Part shown: positions 34,312 through 42,227 of the stretch, piece after piece
How the letters are laid out: every line of letters begins with the position of its first letter
Numbering within the stretch: position 1 is the stretch's first letter
From: an uncultured Eubacteriales bacterium
GTDB taxonomy: Bacteria > Bacillota > Clostridia > Oscillospirales > Oscillospiraceae
Assembly (NCBI GenBank): GCA_900543085.1
Contig: UQQF01000011.1
Location: forward strand, 1-48,531
DNA length: 48,531 nucleotides
Direction: 5' to 3'
Notes under the pieces: model-generated
What the model was told of the DNA's origin: nothing
Databases searched by the model: none
What the model saw: the letters and a program-made list of their open reading frames with translations, nothing else
Made by a program: the position numbers and the translations under genes

Positions 34312-34323
34312 TGCCGACGACGC

Positions 34324-34674
34324 GGGGGCGTACTGGTTTCGACGGGGGTGCGGAGACTGGAATAGCGGGCGGATGCGCCTGACATCCTTAAAACGGGCAC
34401 CTATAAATTAAAGAACAACGACAACGAACCTGTTCTTCTCGCTGCCTAAGCAGTGAGCGTCCACTCCGGGAGGGCCGCGACCCGGATGCTGGGCGTTGAT
34501 TAGCGGCGAACGTGAGTGCGCAAAGCTTTGAGCGCACCATGCACAATGAAGCTACCAAACCCGTGAGTGTGTGAGCCCACGCCCGGGTAAGGGAATGTAA
34601 ATGACTCTCTGCGCCCGGAGAGGTTCCAGAGGAAGCACTTTCGGACGGGGGTTCGATTCCCCCCGCCTCCACCA
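34324..34674 (+). ncRNA. ssrA: transfer-messenger RNA (tmRNA)
   Basis: About 351 nt. The tRNA-like ends are clear: 5' GGGGGCG (34324-34330) pairs with CGCCTCC before the encoded CCA (34672-34674), followed on the 5' side by TACTGGTTTCGACGGGGG, the classic tmRNA signature, and on the 3' side by the T-arm GGGGGTTCGATTCCCCCC. tmRNA with SmpB rescues stalled ribosomes and tags the unfinished protein. The 3' end of ssrA is a frequent integration site for mobile elements, and base composition changes right after it. Confidence 0.96.
34411..34449 (+). other. tmRNA proteolysis-tag reading frame
   Basis: The frame AAG AAC AAC GAC AAC GAA CCT then GTT CTT CTC GCT GCC TAA gives KNNDNEPVLLAA, ending in the Ala-Ala seen by ClpXP-type proteases. 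The resume codon cannot be fixed by eye; one or two codons more or fewer at the 5' side are possible. Confidence 0.75.
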
Positions 34675-34678
34675 CAAC

Positions 34679-34730
34679 GAATAAATCCGAACCTTGCGCC
34701 GGTTGGCAATGGGTTCGGATTTATTCTTAT
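34679..34730 (+). terminator. ssrA terminator
   Basis: A 15-bp perfect stem, GAATAAATCCGAACC (34679-34693) with 34712-34726, five bases after the tmRNA CCA, then TTAT. Confidence 0.8.
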
Positions 34731-34750
34731 CATGAAAGAGGTCATTCCAT

Positions 34751-34799
34751 AAGAAAGACTCTTTATGCAATCTTTTTGACTGCATGAAGAGCCTTTCTT
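34751..34799. terminator. long hairpin after the minus-strand transporter operon
   Basis: Arms 34751-34769 and 34781-34799 pair over 19 positions with two mismatches; the loop is TCTTTTTGAC-like. It lies 6 bases past the stop of the last minus-strand gene and so most likely ends that operon. Confidence 0.6.
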
Positions 34800-34804
34800 G
34801 CGGT

Positions 34805-35233
34805 TTAACCATTTTTCGATATTTCCAACGCATATCCAAAATTCCGAACACAACGAAGCGCATGCCGATTATCTTTTTCCCATCCTAACTTGCGCCGAAT
34901 TGTTTGAACATGGTGACTGACCAGTTTTCTTGCCTCGCCGTAGTCGGGTTCACGCCAAACTCTCTCATAGATTTGTCCGTGCGTCAATACATGGTTTGCG
35001 TTTTTATACAAGTACAAGAGAATCTCGTACTCCGTTTTCGTGAGCAAAATCTCTTGGCCATAGCAGAATACCCGGCGTTGGTTTTCACGAATCTCCAGGG
35101 CAGAAGATGTAGATTGCGTTTCAAACTGCGGCATTTCCATATAATCAATACGCGTGACCGAGCGGATTAAATTTTGAACTTTAAGGACAATATCTTCTTC
35201 TCCGTCCTCAAAGAACAAAAGCATCACTTTCAA
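34805..35233 (-). CDS. winged-helix DNA-binding protein without receiver domain
   Basis: 142 residues. Residues ~50-140 form an OmpR/PhoB-type winged helix: EILLTKTEYEILLYLYKNANHVLTHGQIYERVW, then KLVSHHVQTIRRKLG and VRNFGYAL. No phospho-receiver precedes it; the first ~45 residues are short and acidic (FFEDGEEDIVLKVQNL). The likely start is TTG at 35233, because TTGA overlaps the stop of the DtxR-like gene and AAAGG lies upstream; ATG 35224 is the alternative. Last gene of the transporter operon; role unknown, possibly transcriptional. Confidence 0.75.
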   Translation of the reverse strand: MKVMLLFFEDGEEDIVLKVQNLIRSVTRIDYMEMPQFETQSTSSALEIRENQRRVFCYGQEILLTKTEYEILLYLYKNANHVLTHGQIYERVWREPDYGEARKLVSHHVQTIRRKLGWEKDNRHALRCVRNFGYALEISKNG

Positions 35234-35610
35234 TGGACCTTTTTATCCTGCCTTTCCATGGACTGCTTCAGTTTTTCAAATGAATTCTCACTGACCCCAT
35301 GTTCCATATGGCAGGCCTCCTTTGCCGCCGTTTCAGGGTCCACACCTGCGGCAATTAACCGTTGCGTGAAGAAGCGGTGGCGCTCATAAATTTCTGCGGC
35401 AATTCTTTCTCCAGATGGCGTAAGTGTGACGGAACCGTCTTCATCCCGGCTTACATGTCCCATTTTCTCCAATTCTTTGACAGCCCGGCTCACAGAAGGA
35501 AGCGTGACATCCATCCGCTCCGCAATGTGGATGCAGCGAACCCTTCCGTGAGTCTGCCGCAAGGTAAATACCGCCTTTAAATAGTTCTCCATAGAGGATG
35601 TTAAGACCAT
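35230..35610 (-). CDS. DtxR/MntR-family metal-dependent regulator
   Basis: 126 residues. Helix-turn-helix at ~24-48 (VRCIHIAERMDVTLPSVSRAVKELEKMG), then the metal and dimer domain. His78 in ERHRFF and the set Cys100, Glu103, His104 in EACHMEH match the DtxR/IdeR ligand pattern C-x-x-E-H, not the MntR pattern, so Fe2+ is the more likely co-repressor. The C-terminal SH3-like domain of DtxR is missing. It sits at the end of the transporter operon and overlaps the next gene by 4 bases. GGTTAG/CTAACC half-sites at the operon promoter resemble those of DtxR-family boxes, though with a wider spacing. Confidence 0.85.
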   Translation of the reverse strand: MVLTSSMENYLKAVFTLRQTHGRVRCIHIAERMDVTLPSVSRAVKELEKMGHVSRDEDGSVTLTPSGERIAAEIYERHRFFTQRLIAAGVDPETAAKEACHMEHGVSENSFEKLKQSMERQDKKVH

Positions 35611-35626
35611 AGGTTACGCCTCTCTT

Positions 35627-37059
35627 TTATTTATCCCGCAGCACATTGCGGTGATAGCGCAGCTTGCCCTGCTCCAGATAAAGCACGCAGTCAGCGGCCG
35701 CTGCAATCAAGTCCATGTCGTGGGTAATCAGCAGCAGGCATTTTCCCGCTGCGGCAAGCTGCCGGAGCAGCTTTACCGTCAGGCGCATATTGTACCCGTC
35801 CAGGCCGCTTGTGGGCTCGTCAAAGACCAGGAGTCCCGGCCGCTCTCCGCCGCAAGCGCCAGCAGCAACCGCTGCTTCTGCCCGCCCGAGAGGGAGGCCG
35901 GATGGCGGACAGCAAAGGGCTCCAGACCCATTTCGTTCAGCCTTGCCAAAGCTGCCTGCCTGAGCTCCGGCGACGCCCTTTTTCCAATCAGGAATTCGTC
36001 TACCACAGTGGGGGCATAGAGCTGGTAGTCGGCATCCTGCTGCACGAAAAAGGACTGTTTGGTGCGGCGTTTTCGTTTCAGATATGCTCCATCAATTTGA
36101 ACCGTTCCCATGGCACGGCATAGTCCGGTGATTGTACGGCACAACGTAGATTTTCCGGCGCCATTGGGCCCGGCGATGGCGAGGATTCTGCCGCTTCGGG
36201 CCGAAAAGGTGACGTCCTCTAAAATCTGCCGCCCGTCCAGTATACAGGAAATTTGAGATGCTTGAAATGCATCCTCCGGCTTGGAGAGAAATGACCCGCC
36301 CACCCGGAAAGCGGGCGGCTGGAAGGGGCGCAGCCCCATGACCGCCAGCTGCCCCTCTGTCAGGCTAAGCGCCTCGCTGCGGCTGTAAATGGCGGAAATC
36401 TCCCCATTCTCCATAAATACCAGCCGGTCAAAGGAGTCGCAGACATAATGAAAGCGGTGCTCTGAGAGCAGGATGGTATGCCCGGCCTCTTTCAAGCGGT
36501 ACAGCAGGGCGCCCAAACGCACCATAGCGTCACTGCCCAGGTTGGCGGATGGCTCGTCCATGACGATGACCTTGGGTTCCATGGTGCAAACCGAAGCGAT
36601 GGCAATCAGCTGTTTCTCCCCGCTGGAAAGCGGGAAGATTCGCCGGTTCAGCAGGCGCTGAAGGTTCATCTGGCTACACACAGCCTCCACCCGCTGCTGC
36701 ATCACAGATTGCTCCATGGGAATATTCTCCATGCCAAGAACGATCTCATCTGTGGTATTTGTGGTAAAAAACTGGCTGCGGGGGTCCTGGAACACGCTTC
36801 CCACCATCGTACCAAGCTGGTGAACCGGCATTTTCAGGGCGTCCTGTCCATCCAGCAGATAGCTGCCGGTAAGTTCACCCGGATAAAACTGCGGGCACAG
36901 CCCGTTGAGTACACGGGTCAGGGTGGTTTTTCCGCATCCGCTCCGGCCGGCGAGGATCACCAGTTCGCCCCGCCCCACTTGCAAATCCACATGGCGCAAC
37001 TGGCTGTCTCCCTCACGGCTGTTTTCATAGGTAAAGGAAATATTTTTCAGTTCAATCAA
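35627..37059 (-). pseudogene. ECF transporter double ATPase (EcfA-EcfA'), frameshifted
   Basis: Two ABC ATPase domains in one chain. Domain 1: GRSGCGKTT, LSSGEKQ, VIVMDEPSANLG. Domain 2: GPNGAGKST, LSGGQKQR. Right after that, near 35832 (codon ~409), one base is missing: the original frame ends at 35779, while the shifted frame continues LLVFDEPTSGLDG ... LITHDMDLI and ends at 35627, giving an intact product of about 477 residues. The frame as written would lose Walker B of domain 2. Start is TTG 37059 in a TTGA overlap with EcfT. It powers the ECF module; the shift is either a recent mutation or a sequence error. Confidence 0.85.
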
Positions 37060-37787
37060 AGGACACCGCCCCTCTCCAGAAGCAGAACTGTACAGGCGAC
37101 AGCAAGCAGTAGGGCAAGAAGCGCAGCGTCCTTCCAACAAAACCGGATGGAGCGGTAGCTGACAGTCTTCCCGGAAAACCGTACGCCCCGCACTGTCATA
37201 GAGGCGGAGAGTTCCTCCGCCACCTTCGTCGTGCGAAGGATCAGCGGGATCAGAATATACTCTACCGTAGTGGGAAGATGGGTCAGGGTGTGCAGCACCC
37301 CTACCCCAATCCCACGGAACCGCTGGGAAGAACGGATGGCCCGGTATTCCCCAGCGATTGTCGGAAAGAAGCGCAGTACAACTGCCGTCCCGATCCCCGC
37401 AGCCTTTGGCAAATGCAGTTTTTGCAGCGCCGCCATTAAGGAACCGGTGGGCTCCCCGGCCAGGCAGATTACAAAGGAGAGGGGGACCAGCACCTTCCGG
37501 CTGACGATGCCGATGCTGGACAGCATGGAGCTGACCGAAAAGGCGACTCCGCTGTCCATCAGATGCACGCCCAACCAGCCAATGCCATAAAAAATGAGGT
37601 AATACAGCCCGTAGGGAAGGATTTTGCCGCCATTGCCTGCCAGCATGTGGATAAGCAGGCACGCCAGAAACAGGCACAGACACCCAATCTCAGAGCGGAT
37701 CACGAGAATAGCGGCAATCCCCAACAGACAGAGCAACAGCCATGTGCGGGGGTCTGGTTGAAAGCGCCTGCGCTTTTCGGCTCCCAT
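37056..37787 (-). CDS. ECF transporter transmembrane component EcfT
   Basis: 243 residues with several hydrophobic segments at ~15-120 and one near the C terminus (AALLALLLAVACTVLLL). The coupling region AIRSSQRFRGIG (an ARG-like motif) and LSASMTVRGVRF carry the basic coupling helices that dock on the ATPases. EcfT links the S component to EcfA for substrate uptake. It overlaps MptD by 1 base and EcfA by 4 bases. Confidence 0.88.
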   Translation of the reverse strand: MGAEKRRRFQPDPRTWLLLCLLGIAAILVIRSEIGCLCLFLACLLIHMLAGNGGKILPYGLYYLIFYGIGWLGVHLMDSGVAFSVSSMLSSIGIVSRKVLVPLSFVICLAGEPTGSLMAALQKLHLPKAAGIGTAVVLRFFPTIAGEYRAIRSSQRFRGIGVGVLHTLTHLPTTVEYILIPLILRTTKVAEELSASMTVRGVRFSGKTVSYRSIRFCWKDAALLALLLAVACTVLLLERGGVL

Positions 37788-38398
37788 TACGCAATTCCAG
37801 CCGGTTTAAAGTGTTTGCCCAGCATTTTCATCCCCAGCGCATAGCCGGCGATGGACAGCGCCGCCGCAGCAATCAGGGCGATGGCAATGTTCTGCGGCGC
37901 CAGCCAGAAGCCCTCCAGGGATGCAATGGCGGCATCCGCACTGACTGCGTCCATACCCATGGACACATAGCTCTCAACCAGGCTGTCCCGGAACAGCAGC
38001 ATCGTCAGGGTGCTGCCCATGGCGTTGAGCATCCAGGTGAGCGTATGAGGAACGGCAGAGCGAATTTTGCTTCTATATCCGCCGCCCAGCATGATGAGCT
38101 CATTTACAACCGCCAAAATCATAAAGAAGATAAAGACATATACGCTTCCGGAAAACAGGAAGTACAGCCCGTAGATGGCCGGGATGATAAACTGTGTGCC
38201 TATCTTTGGGCACTTCTTGATGATCAGGACATAGATAATTCCGTTAATCAGTCCGGCAAGCCCGGGGGCGAGGAAATAGACAAGCTGGAGATTAGCCGCA
38301 AAGGGCATGGTAACTACGAGCCCAATGACCGTCTCCACGCAGGCGAGGAGCAGCACGATGACGAATTCCTTCAGGCTTAAAAATTTAGACTGTTTCAC
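37787..38398 (-). CDS. MptD-family ECF transporter substrate-binding (S) component
   Basis: 203 residues, about five or six membrane segments (FVIVLLLACVETVIGLVV, LVYFLAPGLAGLINGIIYVLII, IIPAIYGLYFLFSGSVYVFIFFMIL). The GYRSKIR loop and the general layout match the Trep_Strep/MptD family, S components whose substrate is not generally settled. From memory, a related ECF system in Lactobacillus sakei was linked to haem uptake; this should be verified. Start is GTG 38398 (GTGA overlap with the ABC gene upstream). Confidence 0.8.
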   Translation of the reverse strand: MKQSKFLSLKEFVIVLLLACVETVIGLVVTMPFAANLQLVYFLAPGLAGLINGIIYVLIIKKCPKIGTQFIIPAIYGLYFLFSGSVYVFIFFMILAVVNELIMLGGGYRSKIRSAVPHTLTWMLNAMGSTLTMLLFRDSLVESYVSMGMDAVSADAAIASLEGFWLAPQNIAIALIAAAALSIAGYALGMKMLGKHFKPAGIA

Positions 38399-40152
38399 TT
38401 TGTTTCCTCCTTAGTTGACTGAAATGTATAGGCTCCAGCTTGATTCTGTAATCCCCACAGCCGGGCATAGAGGCCATTTTCCCCGACAAGCTGGTCGTGA
38501 GTCCCTTGTTCTATGATTTTTCCGTCCTCCAGCACGAGAATTTGCTCTGCGCCCCGGACGGTTTTCAGGCGGTGAGCGATCATCACAACTGTGCGCTCTC
38601 TAGCAATCTCATCCAGCGCCCGCTGCACCATGGCCTCGTTATCGGCGTCCAGAGAAGCTGTGGGTTCGTCCAGCAGCAGGATGGGCCCATCCTTCAAAAA
38701 GGCCCGGGCCAGAGAAATGCGCTGGCGCTCCCCGCCGGATAAGGTGGCGCCGCCTTCGCCTACCATGGTGTCGTAGCCCTCCGGCAGGGTGGAGATAAAC
38801 TCGTGGCAGCAGGCTTTCCGGCACGCCTCCACCATTCGTTCCTCACTGATGCCCTCATTCCCGAAGCAGAGGTTTTCCCGAATCGTCCCGCGGAACAGGT
38901 AGGCGTTCTGCATGACCATGGAAATCTGGGCAAGCAGGCTGTCTGTCCGGATTTCCCGGATGTCCCTTTTCTCCATGCGGATATGCCCCATCTGATAATC
39001 CCAAAACCGGGCCATGAGCCGGAGCAGCGTGGATTTCCCACTGCCGGAAGGCCCCACCAGGGCGGTAAGGGAGCCGGCGGGCGTTTCAAAGGAGACGTCC
39101 CGGATCACATCCGCTCCCTCCCTATAGCGGAAGGAGACGTTTTCAAACGCATATGCGTCCCCCTGCCGGATTTCCACCTCGCCCGTGGGCTCCGGGGTGG
39201 TCATGACCGCATCCAGCCGCCGGCCGGAGGGAGCCATCCCACGGAGAGCCGAGATACTGGCCACCAGCATCAGCTCGGCCTCCACCAGTTTGGTGGCCAG
39301 AACAAGAAAGCCTGCAAAATCCAATATACCAAGGCTCCCGCCCAGGAGCAGGTACATCCCCACCGCCACGGTTACCGGCACGATGAACCGCACCAGGGAG
39401 GCGCAGAGGTTGCCGAGACTGCCCGCCACGGCTTCGTCCTTAAGGGATTCATCCCGCAGGTTTCCCATTGCCTTCTTCAGGGTGTCAAACCCCTCGCCGG
39501 TACGGTGATAGGCTTTCAGGTCCTTCATGCCCCGCAGATATTCGTTGATCTGTGTAGCGGCGTGGGCCTTTGCCTCCATGACCCGGCCGCTGTGCTTCTC
39601 CTTCACCTTGGCAACCAGCAACATGAGCAGCGCACAGACGGGCAGCATACCGAACATGGCTAGCCCCATGCGCCAGTCATATACGCAGATCCATACAATG
39701 GAAATCGCAAGCAGCGCCCCAACGCCCAGCGGGTATGGCAGCCAGTAGCAGAGCGTGTACTCCACATTGGCAAAGTCGTTTGAAAAGGAGCTTATCAGTT
39801 CGCCGGACTCCTTGCTTGAGAAGAAGCCCAATGGCTGCTGGCGCAGCTTTTGTATGTAGGCAATGCGCTTGTCCGCCGTATCCCGGTACGCCTTGCCGTA
39901 GGTGAAGTAATAGGAAATCAGCTCAACTACATACTGCAGCACAAAGCACCCAACACCAAGGGCTGCCAGGGTAATAAGCCGGAACAGATCCAGGGTATAG
40001 GGCGGCACAAACGCTTCGCCAAGAGTGTAGATAGCCATGTAGGCCAGAATGGCCGGGAGCATGCTGCACGCCTGGGAAAGGAACAGCCACAGCGTGGGCT
40101 GTATGATATCCCTGGGCTTATGGAAGGTAAACTGCCTGATCATGTTAAGCAT
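38395..40152 (-). CDS. ABC half-transporter (permease-ATPase fusion), second subunit
   Basis: 585 residues: six-helix type IV membrane domain (~15-310) and ATPase (~340-575) with Walker A GPSGSGKST, signature LSGGERQR, Walker B ILLLDEPTASLDAD and IAHRLKTVRGAEQI. All ATPase residues are intact. It pairs with the upstream subunit; together they resemble YbtPQ/IrtAB, exporter-fold proteins that import iron siderophores. GGGAGGCG precedes ATG 40152. It overlaps its partner by 8 bases and MptD by 4. Confidence 0.88.
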   Translation of the reverse strand: MLNMIRQFTFHKPRDIIQPTLWLFLSQACSMLPAILAYMAIYTLGEAFVPPYTLDLFRLITLAALGVGCFVLQYVVELISYYFTYGKAYRDTADKRIAYIQKLRQQPLGFFSSKESGELISSFSNDFANVEYTLCYWLPYPLGVGALLAISIVWICVYDWRMGLAMFGMLPVCALLMLLVAKVKEKHSGRVMEAKAHAATQINEYLRGMKDLKAYHRTGEGFDTLKKAMGNLRDESLKDEAVAGSLGNLCASLVRFIVPVTVAVGMYLLLGGSLGILDFAGFLVLATKLVEAELMLVASISALRGMAPSGRRLDAVMTTPEPTGEVEIRQGDAYAFENVSFRYREGADVIRDVSFETPAGSLTALVGPSGSGKSTLLRLMARFWDYQMGHIRMEKRDIREIRTDSLLAQISMVMQNAYLFRGTIRENLCFGNEGISEERMVEACRKACCHEFISTLPEGYDTMVGEGGATLSGGERQRISLARAFLKDGPILLLDEPTASLDADNEAMVQRALDEIARERTVVMIAHRLKTVRGAEQILVLEDGKIIEQGTHDQLVGENGLYARLWGLQNQAGAYTFQSTKEETK

Positions 40153-41953
40153 GGGAAACGCCTCCCTTCATCTGCCAGTCCTCCGTCTCATTCTGAACCG
40201 CCCACAAATGGGCATAGAGGCCGTTTTGGTCCAGAAGCTCTTGATGGGTCCCGCTTTCGGCCAATCTCCCGCTGTCCAGGACATAAATACAGTCTGCATC
40301 CCGGATGGAGTAGAGCCGGTGGGCGATCATCAAAACCGTCTTGCCCTGGAGCAGCTCCGCCATGCCCTCCCGCAGCGCCAATTCATTTTCTGCGTCTGCA
40401 AAGGCCATGGCCTCGTCCAACACCACGATTGGGGCATCCTTCAAAACCGCCCGGGCGATGGCGATGCGCTGGGTCTCGCCGCCGGACAGCTTGTGACCGC
40501 CGTCGCCTAATCTTGTGCGATAGCCCTTCGGCAGGGCTTGAATAAAATCGTGGCAGCGCGCGGCTTTTGCGGCTCGTTCCACTTCCTCGCGGGTCACGTT
40601 CCGGTGCATGGCGATATTGTCATAAACGCTCTCCGCAAATATAAAGGTATCTTGGAACACAAAAGCGACCGCATCCATAAGGATCCTGGTGGAATAATCC
40701 CGTATATCCCTCCCGCCAATCGAGATACTCCCGCTCTCCACATCCCAAAACCGGGCCAGCAGCTGCCCCGCCGTGGACTTGCTCCCGCCGGAGGGCCCCA
40801 CCAACGCAACAAAGCTGCCCGCTGGAATCTCCATGCTCACATGGTCCAGCGCCATGCGGCGCAAGGGGTCCGCCGCTTTCTGATAGGAAAAGCTCACATC
40901 CCGGAAAGACAGTGCAGGGCAGGCCGGCACTGCGTCTATCTGCCCCTCGCCTGTCGGCTCCATCTTCAGCACATCATCAATCTGGTCCATCCGCACGGAC
41001 AGGTTCCGAAGTTCTGCGCCGAACTCCACCAGCTCCATCAGCGGGCTGATCACTGCCGGCCCCACAATCAGGAACAGGAGAAGATCCATCATCAGCTGGT
41101 GATCCCCTGGGTTCAGGTACAGCAACACACAGCCGGCAATCAGAATGAAAGCCAGCACAGACAGGGTGATGGTCTTATAGGCCCCGTAGATTGGGGTGAC
41201 CCGCTTGAGGTAGGCCATCAGGTGGCTTCTGTTCTTTTCAATCGACCCGGTAAGCCGTCGGGCCGCCGCTTCCGGCCTGCCAAAGATTTTTTCCTCCTCC
41301 ATGCCGGCCACATATTCGGAAAAGGCCGCGTCCAGCTCTGTGGCGGACTGGTTCAGCTCCGTCCAGATTTTCTGCCCACGCTTTCCGCCGAAAGCCGAAA
41401 ACTGGATGATAAAAGCGGCTGCCAGTGCGGCAAAAATGGTAAGCGTCAATGGCACATTGATGGAAAACAGCAGCACAGCCAGCGAAATCAGCAGCAGCGC
41501 AGCACCCACAAGGTTGGATACGTCGTGGGCAATAATGCCCTCCATCTTCTCGATGTTGTCGCTCATGGTCTTCTGTACAGCGCCAGACTGCCCGCCGGTA
41601 AAAAAGCCCAGATTCAGTTTTCCCATATGGCCCAAGATGCGCATGCGCAGGTCATAGAGCGCCCGGAAGGCACAGGCGTGGCAGATCACACTGCCCGCAA
41701 TGGACAGCAGAATGCCCGCCGCAATGCTTGCCAGCGTCATTCCCACCCAAAACCACGCCTGGGAGGAATCTACCGATGTCTGATGGAGCGACGCCTCCAG
41801 GAAAATACGCACAATGCGATAGACCGTGTAAAAGGGAACTGCTGTGCATAGAATGCTGACCGCAGAGCAGAGCACCCCAAGTACATATTTTGCCGAACCG
41901 CACTGTGCGGCTTGAAACACTCGGAATACGGTGTTCTTCTTTTTATCTCCCAT
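40145..41953 (-). CDS. ABC half-transporter (permease-ATPase fusion), first subunit
   Basis: 602 residues: membrane domain (~20-330), then ATPase with signature KLSGGETQR and Walker B IVVLDEAMAFADAENE. The Walker A reads GPSGGSKST: the glycine directly before the catalytic Lys392 is Ser391, which breaks the GxxxxGK pattern, so this site may bind ATP poorly. The Q-loop FVFQDTFIFAESVYDNI is present. Heterodimeric exporters often have one weak site, but usually a different residue is changed. First gene of the operon, AGGAG before ATG 41953, and divergent from araC with palindromic operators between. Confidence 0.88.
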   Translation of the reverse strand: MGDKKKNTVFRVFQAAQCGSAKYVLGVLCSAVSILCTAVPFYTVYRIVRIFLEASLHQTSVDSSQAWFWVGMTLASIAAGILLSIAGSVICHACAFRALYDLRMRILGHMGKLNLGFFTGGQSGAVQKTMSDNIEKMEGIIAHDVSNLVGAALLLISLAVLLFSINVPLTLTIFAALAAAFIIQFSAFGGKRGQKIWTELNQSATELDAAFSEYVAGMEEEKIFGRPEAAARRLTGSIEKNRSHLMAYLKRVTPIYGAYKTITLSVLAFILIAGCVLLYLNPGDHQLMMDLLLFLIVGPAVISPLMELVEFGAELRNLSVRMDQIDDVLKMEPTGEGQIDAVPACPALSFRDVSFSYQKAADPLRRMALDHVSMEIPAGSFVALVGPSGGSKSTAGQLLARFWDVESGSISIGGRDIRDYSTRILMDAVAFVFQDTFIFAESVYDNIAMHRNVTREEVERAAKAARCHDFIQALPKGYRTRLGDGGHKLSGGETQRIAIARAVLKDAPIVVLDEAMAFADAENELALREGMAELLQGKTVLMIAHRLYSIRDADCIYVLDSGRLAESGTHQELLDQNGLYAHLWAVQNETEDWQMKGGVSHA

Positions 41954-41999
41954 ACTTCTCCTTTCCCTCTCGCTTCTTGTATGCGGAGAAAGATATATT

Positions 42000-42017
42000 G
42001 GTTAGTTCATGCTAACC
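42000..42017. promoter_or_regulatory. GTTAG-N6-CTAAC palindrome, site 1
   Basis: GGTTAGTTCATGCTAACC, perfect 6-bp half-sites, located immediately downstream of the -10 of the ABC operon promoter (minus strand), where a bound protein would block initiation. Confidence 0.75.
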
Positions 42018-42024
42018 CACACTC

Positions 42025-42053
42025 ATTATGCCGCCTGCAATCCTTTGCGTCAA
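42025..42053 (-). promoter_or_regulatory. promoter of the ABC-ECF operon
   Basis: Minus strand TTGACG (42053-42048), 17 bases, CATAAT (42030-42025). Confidence 0.7.
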
Positions 42054-42109
42054 TAGCGCCACAAGTGCCTCAAAATAAGCGTTCCGCTATCCGTCTCCCT
42101 GCAAAACAC

Positions 42110-42138
42110 TTGATTTTACACCATTTCTCCGATATAAT
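42110..42138 (+). promoter_or_regulatory. promoter of the AraC gene
   Basis: TTGATT (42110-42115), 17 bases, TATAAT (42133-42138). Confidence 0.75.
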
Positions 42139-42149
42139 TCTACGCATAA

Positions 42150-42165
42150 GTTAGCATCAACTAAC
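42150..42165. promoter_or_regulatory. GTTAG-N6-CTAAC palindrome, site 2
   Basis: GTTAGCATCAACTAAC, flanked by A and T that extend the symmetry by a base. It sits just downstream of the araC -10, in the same relative place as site 1. Confidence 0.75.
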
Positions 42166-42227
42166 TAAAATTCGTGCCAAAACAGAAAACCGTGTGCCAT
42201 TTCAGCACACGGCAAGGAGATGATACG

